From Segatella copri (GTDB lineage: Bacteria; Bacteroidota; Bacteroidia; Bacteroidales; Bacteroidaceae), in NCBI RefSeq assembly GCF_015074785.1, contig NZ_CP042464.1, forward strand, positions 3,387,501 through 3,451,500: 64,000 nt of DNA, given 5' to 3'. Positions within the stretch are counted from its first letter, which is position 1. Each line of letters begins with the position of its first letter. Made by a program: the position numbers and the translations under genes. Below, piece after piece: positions 58,020 through 64,000 of this stretch. The notes below the pieces were generated by a model. That model did not search any database. It was given only the letters and a program-made list of their open reading frames with translations, and was not told the origin of the DNA.

Positions 58020-58532
58020 ATGGCAATGGATAAAGTAAAAGTAAATAACGAAGAAGTACTTAAGGATCGCTTGGTTGCTATCAACCGTGTAACTAAGGTT
58101 ACTAAGGGTGGTCGTACTTTCACATTCGCTGCTATCGTCGTTGTAGGTGACGGTAATGGCGTAATCGGCTACGGCCTTGGTAAGGCAGGTGAGGTTACTG
58201 CTGCTATCGCAAAGGGTACTGAAGCTGCTAAGAAGAACTTGGTAAAGGTTCCTGTACTCAAGGGTACTGTACCTCATGAGGTTGAAACTTCATTTGGTGG
58301 TGCTAAGGTTCTTATTAAGCCAGCTGCTGCCGGTACTGGTTTGAAGGCCGGTGGTGCTATGCGTGCAGTACTTGAGAGCGTAGGTATCAAGGATGTCATC
58401 GCTAAGTCTAAGGGTTCTTCAAATGCCCATAACCTTGTGAAGGCTACTATCGCAGCTCTTGCAGAGATGCGTGATGCTTATACTGTAGCAGGTGAGCGTG
58501 GTATCAGTATGGATAAAGTATTTAACGGTTAA
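58020..58532 (+). CDS. rpsE: Ribosomal protein uS5
   Basis: The 170-residue protein has [38 protein letters not shown] and the C-terminal [12 protein letters not shown]. The ATG two codons in (58026) is an alternative start. It shapes mRNA entry and accuracy. Confidence 0.96.
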   Translation: MAMDKVKVNNEEVLKDRLVAINRVTKVTKGGRTFTFAAIVVVGDGNGVIGYGLGKAGEVTAAIAKGTEAAKKNLVKVPVLKGTVPHEVETSFGGAKVLIKPAAAGTGLKAGGAMRAVLESVGIKDVIAKSKGSSNAHNLVKATIAALAEMRDAYTVAGERGISMDKVFNG

Positions 58533-58548
58533 TTAGGAAAAATCGAAT

Positions 58549-58725
58549 ATGGCAACAATTAAAATCAAGCAGATTAAGAGTAAAATCGGTGCTCCAGTAG
58601 ATCAGAAGCGTACTCTCGCTTGTCTTGGTCTCCACAAGATTTCTCAGGTTGTTGAGGTAGAGGATACTCCTAGCAACCGTGGTATGATCCGTAAGGTTCA
58701 TCACCTCGTAAGTGTAGTTGATTAA
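58549..58725 (+). CDS. rpmD: Ribosomal protein uL30
   Basis: A 58-residue gene between rpsE and rplO: MATIKIKQIKSKIGAPVDQK, then LGLHKISQVVEVEDTPSNRG and the end VHHLVSVVD. Size and sequence fit bacterial L30. It is short enough to be missed by simple length cut-offs. Confidence 0.94.
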   Translation: MATIKIKQIKSKIGAPVDQKRTLACLGLHKISQVVEVEDTPSNRGMIRKVHHLVSVVD

Positions 58726-58751
58726 TTAATCTTTTTAAATTAGGAACGATT

Positions 58752-59198
58752 ATGAAATTAAATAATTTGAAACCTGCTGCAGGTTCTACCCATTCACGTC
58801 GTCGTATTGGTCGTGGCCCAGGTTCTGGTCTCGGTGGTACTTCAACACGTGGTCATAAGGGTGCCAAGGCTCGTTCTGGTTATAAGAGAAAGATTGGTTT
58901 CGAAGGTGGTCAGATGCCATTGCAGCGTCGTGTTCCAAAGGCTGGTTTTAAGAATATCAACCATAAGGAGTACTTCGCAGTAAACCTTTCAACTCTTCAG
59001 GCTCTTGCTGAAGCAAAGAACCTTACTAAAATCGGTATTGAGGAACTTAAGGCTGCTGGCCTCACAAACGGCAAGGAGCTTGTAAAGGTTCTCGGTAACG
59101 GTGAACTTAAAGCAAAATTGGAAGTTGAAGCTAATGCTTTCTCAAAGACTGCCGAAGAAGCAATCAAGGCAGTAGGTGGTAACGCAACTATAATCTAA
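58752..59198 (+). CDS. rplO: Ribosomal protein uL15
   Basis: The 148-residue protein has THSRRRIGRGPGSGLGGTSTRGHKGAKARSG and GFEGGQMPLQRRVPKAGF. Four bp separate it from secY. Confidence 0.96.
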   Translation: MKLNNLKPAAGSTHSRRRIGRGPGSGLGGTSTRGHKGAKARSGYKRKIGFEGGQMPLQRRVPKAGFKNINHKEYFAVNLSTLQALAEAKNLTKIGIEELKAAGLTNGKELVKVLGNGELKAKLEVEANAFSKTAEEAIKAVGGNATII

Positions 59199-59202
59199 GT
59201 AA

Positions 59203-60540
59203 ATGAAAAAGTTTATTGAGACACTAAAGAACTGTTGGAAGATAGAGGATCTCCGTCAGAGACTCCTCATTACTCTTCTGTTTACGGCTATTTACCGTTT
59301 TGGCTCGTTTGTGGTACTTCCAGGTATCAATCCGGGCATGTTGGAAAAACTTCAGTCGCAGACCTCTGGCGGTCTTATGTCGCTATTGGACATGTTCTCT
59401 GGTGGTGCATTTTCCAATGCATCTATCTTTGCACTAGGAATTATGCCTTATATCTCAGCTTCAATCGTTATGCAGCTTCTTGCTGTTGCTGTACCTTATT
59501 TCCAGAAGATGCAGCGCGAGGGCGAGAGCGGCCGCAAAAAAATACAATGGTATACTAGAGTCCTGACTGTGGCCATTTTGGTCTTTCAGGCTCCTAGTTA
59601 CCTTTTGAATTTGAAAATGCAGGCTGCCAATGCTCTAGCCACAGGTATTAGTTGGACGGTATTCATGATACCGGCAACAATTATCTTGGCTGCAGGTAGT
59701 ATGTTTATCCTTTGGTTAGGTGAGCGTATCACTGACAAGGGAGTAGGTAATGGTATCTCTCTTATTATTATGATTGGTATTATCGCCCGCTTGCCACAGG
59801 CTTTCGTTCAGGAGGTAACTTCTCGTTTGCAGGCAATTTCTGGTGGTGGTCTTATCATGTTCATTGTAGAGATTCTTATCCTTTATGCTGTAGTTTGTGC
59901 TTCAATACTTTTGGTACAAGGTACACGTAAGATTCCTGTACAGTATGCTAAACGTTTGGTTGGAAATAAGCAATATGGTGGTGCGCGTCAGTACATTCCT
60001 TTGAAGCTTTTTGCAGCTAACGTAATGCCTATCATCTTTGCACAGGCTTTAATGTTTATTCCATTGGCAATAGTTCGCTATCAGTCTGAAAATGCTAGTA
60101 GTGTTGTTCAGCAGTTGATGGATAATCGTAGTTTGCTATATAATGTTGTTTATGTAATCTTGGTTATTGCATTTACTTATTTCTATACAGCTATTACATT
60201 GAATCCTACTCAGATGGCTGAGGATATGAAACGTAACAATGGTTTCATTCCTGGCGTAAAACCAGGAAAGGATACAGCTGAGTACATTGATACCGTAATG
60301 TCTCGTATTACTTTACCAGGTTCGTTATTTATTGCGTTTATTGCAATCATGCCTGCATTAGCAGGACTTCTCGATGTACAGCAAGCTTTCTCTCAATTCT
60401 TTGGAGGTACATCTCTATTGATTTTGGTTGGTGTTGTCATTGACACATTACAACAAATCGAGAGTCATTTGCTTATGCGCCACTATGATGGTCTTTTAAA
60501 TTCAGGCCATACGCGTCAGGGTGGTGTTGCTGCATATTAA
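59203..60540 (+). CDS. secY: Protein translocase channel SecY
   Basis: The 445-residue protein has the ten membrane helices of SecY, with the plug region (GGLMSLLDMFSGGAFSNASIFALGIMPYISASI) and cytoplasmic loops KIPVQYAKR and NNGFIPGVKPG. It forms the Sec pore with SecE. It is the last gene before a terminator. Confidence 0.97.
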   Translation: MKKFIETLKNCWKIEDLRQRLLITLLFTAIYRFGSFVVLPGINPGMLEKLQSQTSGGLMSLLDMFSGGAFSNASIFALGIMPYISASIVMQLLAVAVPYFQKMQREGESGRKKIQWYTRVLTVAILVFQAPSYLLNLKMQAANALATGISWTVFMIPATIILAAGSMFILWLGERITDKGVGNGISLIIMIGIIARLPQAFVQEVTSRLQAISGGGLIMFIVEILILYAVVCASILLVQGTRKIPVQYAKRLVGNKQYGGARQYIPLKLFAANVMPIIFAQALMFIPLAIVRYQSENASSVVQQLMDNRSLLYNVVYVILVIAFTYFYTAITLNPTQMAEDMKRNNGFIPGVKPGKDTAEYIDTVMSRITLPGSLFIAFIAIMPALAGLLDVQQAFSQFFGGTSLLILVGVVIDTLQQIESHLLMRHYDGLLNSGHTRQGGVAAY

Positions 60541-60829
60541 TCTTTTTCTTTTGAAATGAGAAATTTCTGAAGACAGAAGATGAAATTATTCAGAGTGCAG
60601 TTTTACTTCATCTTAAAGTAAAGCTGACTTGAATTTACTATATTATGTGAGACGACTCTCCATTTGGATAGGTAATTCCTCATCCACTTGGAGAGCCTTT
60701 TCCCGCTAATATGTCATCTAATTATGATTTTTATCTGATAGTGATGGCACAAAGTTGCTCGAAAAGATAAAGCACAATTTTATCTTCATTCGTAGAAGTT
60801 TAACATTAAGAAGGACAAATATTTATATT
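60541..60829 (+). other. 289-bp gene-free gap between secY and infA
   Basis: No open frame of credible size is seen. The gap holds the strong terminator at 60655-60704 and a smaller stem (AAGATAA...TTATCTT, 60764-60786). The map gene often found here in Bacteroidota is absent. No clear promoter for infA could be identified. Confidence 0.75.
60655..60704 (+). terminator. Terminator after secY
   Basis: CTCTCCATTTGGAT (60656-60669) pairs at 12 of 14 positions with ATCCACTTGGAGAG (60682-60695), followed by CCTTTT. Confidence 0.75.
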
Positions 60830-61048
60830 ATGGCAAAACAAGCCGCTATTGAGCAAGATGGAACAATTGTAGAAGCATTGTCAAATGCGATGTTCCGAGT
60901 AGAATTAGAGAATGGAGTTGACATCACAGCTCATATCTCTGGTAAGATGAGAATGCATTACATCAAGATTTTACCTGGTGATAAGGTAAAGGTGGAGATG
61001 AGTCCATATGACCTTACCAAAGGTAGAATTGTTTTTAGATACAAATAA
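60830..61048 (+). CDS. infA: Translation initiation factor IF-1
   Basis: The 72-residue OB-fold protein starts at ATG 60830 ([29 protein letters not shown]) and ends [13 protein letters not shown]; the longer frame from 60755 is leader. It blocks the A site during initiation. Confidence 0.96.
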   Translation: MAKQAAIEQDGTIVEALSNAMFRVELENGVDITAHISGKMRMHYIKILPGDKVKVEMSPYDLTKGRIVFRYK

Positions 61049-61065
61049 TAATCATATATAAGGTT

Positions 61066-61182
61066 ATGAAGACAAGAGCATCATTAAAGAAGCGTTCAGC
61101 AGACTGTAAGATCGTTCGTCGTAAAGGTCGTCTGTTCGTTATCAACAAGAAGAACCCTAAGATGAAATTACGTCAGGGTTAA
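61066..61182 (+). CDS. rpmJ: Ribosomal protein bL36, zinc-independent form
   Basis: A 38-residue gene: [20 protein letters not shown], ending [11 protein letters not shown]. One Cys remains of the usual CxxC...CxxxxH zinc site, so this is a C-minus form as common in Bacteroidota. It lies between infA and the rpsM promoter. Confidence 0.94.
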   Translation: MKTRASLKKRSADCKIVRRKGRLFVINKKNPKMKLRQG

Positions 61183-61225
61183 TGTTAAAGTATTGTAAAA
61201 GTGCCGTTATTTCAAAAAATAGTTG

Positions 61226-61233
61226 TACTTTTG
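61226..61233 (+). promoter_or_regulatory. -7 element of the rpsM-rplQ operon
   Basis: TACTTTTG matches TAnnTTTG, 48 bp before rpsM. The 15 bp before it repeat those of the tRNA operon promoter (TTCAAAAAATAGTTG). No TTTG is seen at the usual -33. Confidence 0.7.
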
Positions 61234-61281
61234 CACCGCTTTAAACGAAAGGTATTAATTTTTTAATTATTTATTTAAACA

Positions 61282-61662
61282 ATGGCAATAAGAATTGTTG
61301 GAGTAGATTTGCCCCAGAATAAGCGTGGCGAAATCGCATTGACCTATATCTACGGTATTGGTCGAAGTAGTTCAGCAAAGATATTGGATAAGGCCGGTGT
61401 AAACCGTGACCTGAAGGTTAGCGAGTGGTCTGATGACCAGGCAGCTAAGATCCGTGAAATTATCGGCGCTGAGTTCAAAGTTGAAGGTGATCTCCGTTCA
61501 GAGATCCAGATGAACATTAAGCGACTGATGGATATTGGTTGCTATCGTGGAGTTAGACATCGTAATGGTCTTCCAGTTCGCGGTCAGAGCACAAAGAATA
61601 ATGCTCGTACACGTAAGGGTAAGAAGAAGACTGTTGCTAATAAGAAGAAGGCTACTAAGTAA
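61282..61662 (+). CDS. rpsM: Ribosomal protein uS13
   Basis: The 126-residue protein begins [31 protein letters not shown] and has [22 protein letters not shown]. It bridges the subunits. First gene of the alpha operon. Confidence 0.96.
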   Translation: MAIRIVGVDLPQNKRGEIALTYIYGIGRSSSAKILDKAGVNRDLKVSEWSDDQAAKIREIIGAEFKVEGDLRSEIQMNIKRLMDIGCYRGVRHRNGLPVRGQSTKNNARTRKGKKKTVANKKKATK

Positions 61663-61683
61663 TTCTGAAGGAGGAAATTAATT

Positions 61684-62073
61684 ATGGCAAAGCAAAAAGC
61701 AACATCTAAGAAGAGAAATGTACGCGTTGACGCTATCGGTCAGCTTCACGTTCATAGCTCATTCAATAACATTATTGTATCTCTTGCTAACAATGAGGGT
61801 CAGATCATTTCTTGGTCTTCTGCTGGTAAGATGGGTTTCCGTGGTTCTAAGAAGAATACTCCTTATGCTGCTCAGATGGCTGCAGAGGATTGTGCAAAGG
61901 TCGCTTTTGATCTTGGTCTTCGTAAGGTTAAGGCTTATGTTAAGGGTCCAGGTAATGGTCGTGAGTCTGCTATCCGTGCTATTCACGGTGCAGGTATCGA
62001 GGTTACTGAAATCGTTGACGTAACTCCATTACCACACAATGGTTGCCGTCCTCCAAAGCGTCGTCGTGTATAA
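61684..62073 (+). CDS. rpsK: Ribosomal protein uS11
   Basis: The 129-residue protein has [43 protein letters not shown] and ends [21 protein letters not shown] lies about 11 bp before its ATG. Confidence 0.96.
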   Translation: MAKQKATSKKRNVRVDAIGQLHVHSSFNNIIVSLANNEGQIISWSSAGKMGFRGSKKNTPYAAQMAAEDCAKVAFDLGLRKVKAYVKGPGNGRESAIRAIHGAGIEVTEIVDVTPLPHNGCRPPKRRRV

Positions 62074-62130
62074 CGCTTGAGGTTAGCATTATTAATTAAG
62101 ATACAAACAATATAGCATTTATATAATATT

Positions 62131-62736
62131 ATGGCTAGATATATAGGTCCGAAATCTAAAATTGCGCGTCGTTTTGGTGAGCCAATCTTCGGCGCTGACA
62201 AAGTTTTGTCCAAGAGAAACTTCCCTCCTGGACAGCATGGCAATAACCGTCGTCGTAAGATGTCTGAGTACGGTGTCATGTTGGCAGAGAAGCAGAAAGC
62301 TAAGTACACTTATGGTGTATTAGAGCGTCAGTTCCGTAATATGTTTGATAAGGCTGCTAAGGCTGATGGTATTACTGGTGAGGTTCTTCTTCAGAATCTC
62401 GAGTGCCGTCTTGATAACGTTGTTTTCCGTCTTGGTATCGCTCCAACACGTGCTGCTGCGCGTCAGTTGGTTGGTCACAAGCACATCGTTGTTGATGGTA
62501 AGGTAGTTAATATCCCTTCATTCGCAGTTAAGCCTGGTATGGTTGTTGGTGTTCGTGAGAAGTCTAAGTCTCTCGAGGTTATCGAAGCAGCTCTTGCAGG
62601 TTTCAATCATAGCAAGTACCCATGGATTGAGTGGGACGATAATTCAAAGAGCGGTAAGTTCTTGCACAAGCCAGAGCGTGCCGACATTCCAGAGAATATT
62701 AAGGAGCAGTTAATCGTTGAGTTGTACTCTAAATAA
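62131..62736 (+). CDS. rpsD: Ribosomal protein uS4
   Basis: The 201-residue protein has the S4 RNA-binding domain ([35 protein letters not shown]) and the N-terminal [21 protein letters not shown]. It starts 30S assembly and in many bacteria represses the alpha operon. Confidence 0.96.
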   Translation: MARYIGPKSKIARRFGEPIFGADKVLSKRNFPPGQHGNNRRRKMSEYGVMLAEKQKAKYTYGVLERQFRNMFDKAAKADGITGEVLLQNLECRLDNVVFRLGIAPTRAAARQLVGHKHIVVDGKVVNIPSFAVKPGMVVGVREKSKSLEVIEAALAGFNHSKYPWIEWDDNSKSGKFLHKPERADIPENIKEQLIVELYSK

Positions 62737-62748
62737 ATCATTACATTA

Positions 62749-63744
62749 ATGGCGATATTAGCATTTCAAAAACCTGATAAAGTAGTAATGTTAGAGGCTG
62801 ATAACAAGTTCGGTAAGTTTGAATTCCGTCCTTTGGAGCCTGGCTTCGGTGTTACCATTGGTAACGCCTTGCGCCGCATTCTCCTTTCATCATTGGAGGG
62901 TTATGCTGTTAACACGATCCGCATTGCGGGTGTTGAGCATGAGTTCTCTTCAGTTCCTGGTGTAAAGGAAGATGTTACTAACATTATCTTGAATCTCAAA
63001 CAAGTTCGATTCAAGCAAGTAGTAGAAGAATTCGAGAATGAGAAAGTTAGTATCACCGTTGAGAATTCTACAGAATTCAAAGCAGGTGATATCGGTAAGT
63101 ATCTGACTGGATTTGAAGTGTTAAACCCTGATTTGGTGATTTGTCATTTAGATGCCAAAGCTTCGATGCAGATCGATTTGACTATTAATAAGGGACGCGG
63201 TTATGTTCCTGCTGATGAGAATCGTCAATTCTGCACTGACGTTAACGTTCTCCCAATCGATTCCATCTACACCCCTATTCGTAATGTAAAGTACTCTGTA
63301 GAACCATATCGTGTTGAGCAAAAGACCGACTATGATAAGCTCGTGCTTGAAATTACAACAGATGGTTCCATTAGTCCAAAGGATGCACTGAAAGAGGCAG
63401 CGAAGATTCTTATTTATCACTTCATGCTCTTCTCTGATGAGAAGATTACTCTTGAGACTCAGGATCAGGAGAGCAATCAGGAGTTTGATGAAGAGGTTCT
63501 TCATATGCGCCAGTTGCTTAAGACTCGTCTCGTAGACATGAATCTTAGTGTTCGTGCCCTCAACTGCTTGAAGGCAGCTGATGTTGAGACTCTTGGTGAT
63601 TTGGTTCAGTTTAACAAGACTGACCTCTTGAAGTTCCGTAACTTTGGTAAGAAATCGCTCTCAGAGCTTGATGATTTGCTCGAGAGTCTGAATCTGTCTT
63701 TTGGAACTGATATTTCAAAGTATAAATTAGACAAGGAATCTTAA
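62749..63744 (+). CDS. rpoA: RNA polymerase alpha subunit
   Basis: The 331-residue subunit has the N-terminal dimerisation domain ([34 protein letters not shown]) and the C-terminal DNA-binding domain ([48 protein letters not shown]). Length is as usual. Confidence 0.97.
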   Translation: MAILAFQKPDKVVMLEADNKFGKFEFRPLEPGFGVTIGNALRRILLSSLEGYAVNTIRIAGVEHEFSSVPGVKEDVTNIILNLKQVRFKQVVEEFENEKVSITVENSTEFKAGDIGKYLTGFEVLNPDLVICHLDAKASMQIDLTINKGRGYVPADENRQFCTDVNVLPIDSIYTPIRNVKYSVEPYRVEQKTDYDKLVLEITTDGSISPKDALKEAAKILIYHFMLFSDEKITLETQDQESNQEFDEEVLHMRQLLKTRLVDMNLSVRALNCLKAADVETLGDLVQFNKTDLLKFRNFGKKSLSELDDLLESLNLSFGTDISKYKLDKES

Positions 63745-63774
63745 AGGTTCGTAGTCCAAAAAGCAAAAACAAAA

Positions 63775-64000
63775 ATGAGACATAATAAGAAATTCAACCA
63801 TTTAGGTCGTACTGCTTCTCATCGTAACGCGATGTTGGCTAACATGGCTTCATCACTTATCTTGAGCGAGCACAAAAGAATCACTACGACCCTCGCAAAG
63901 GCAAAGGCTCTTAAAAAGTATGTTGAGCCATTGATTACTCGTTCTAAGAACGATACAACAACTTCACGTCGTGTAGTTTTCCGTTATCTTCAGAATAAGT
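63775..64000 (+). CDS. rplQ: Ribosomal protein bL17, cut by the window edge
   Basis: The first 75 residues are visible: [20 protein letters not shown], then [26 protein letters not shown]. They match the L17 N-terminus. The frame runs open to the right edge. Confidence 0.95.
   Translation, partial: MRHNKKFNHLGRTASHRNAMLANMASSLILSEHKRITTTLAKAKALKKYVEPLITRSKNDTTTSRRVVFRYLQNK

Overview
The window looks like a chromosomal segment of a gut- or oral-type Bacteroidota in the Prevotellaceae, probably Segatella/Prevotella. The evidence is the Bacteroidota promoter type (TTTG, about 19-21 bp, TAnnTTTG) in front of many genes, a type IX secretion (T9SS) core, a CfxA-type beta-lactamase, and DUF3467 directly after rpoC. 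The species is an inference; no 16S gene is present.

Left part (1-9250). After the tail of an unrecognised gene comes a small DUF2795 gene whose last bases recur 8.6 kb downstream (593-615 and 9185-9207). I read these as attL and attR of an integrated element that begins with its own tyrosine recombinase. Its cargo is two small unknown genes, an IS4-like transposase, a divergent cfxA, an IS1380-like transposase, a 141-bp inverted-repeat structure, the 3' remnant of a C5-cytosine methyltransferase, and an AbiEi/AbiEii type IV toxin-antitoxin pair. The old terminator of the DUF2795 gene is now stranded beyond attR.

Middle part (9278-32765). A T9SS operon porP-gldK-gldL-gldM-gldN is followed by a small outer-membrane barrel. 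The GldM is unusually short. Next come priA, a FadL-type outer-membrane transporter and a 7TM-HD phosphodiesterase on the minus strand, gltX and waaA, a nitroreductase/PatB-type aminotransferase operon behind a striking 100-bp palindromic array with 21-bp phasing, a DUF3737 gene, mdh, an M24 aminopeptidase, rpsU, a Xer-type recombinase and a ribosome hibernation factor.

Right part (32783-64000). This is the main information-processing cluster: tRNA-Thr/Tyr/Gly/Thr-tuf-tRNA-Trp-secE-nusG-rplKAJL-rpoBC, DUF3467, rpsL-rpsG-fusA, then the S10, spc and alpha operons up to a truncated rplQ at the edge. The order is conventional except for a 289-bp gene-free gap with a terminator between secY and infA, where related genomes commonly carry map. 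Several intergenic hairpins and two promoter sequence blocks shared between translation genes are reported as candidate regulatory signals.
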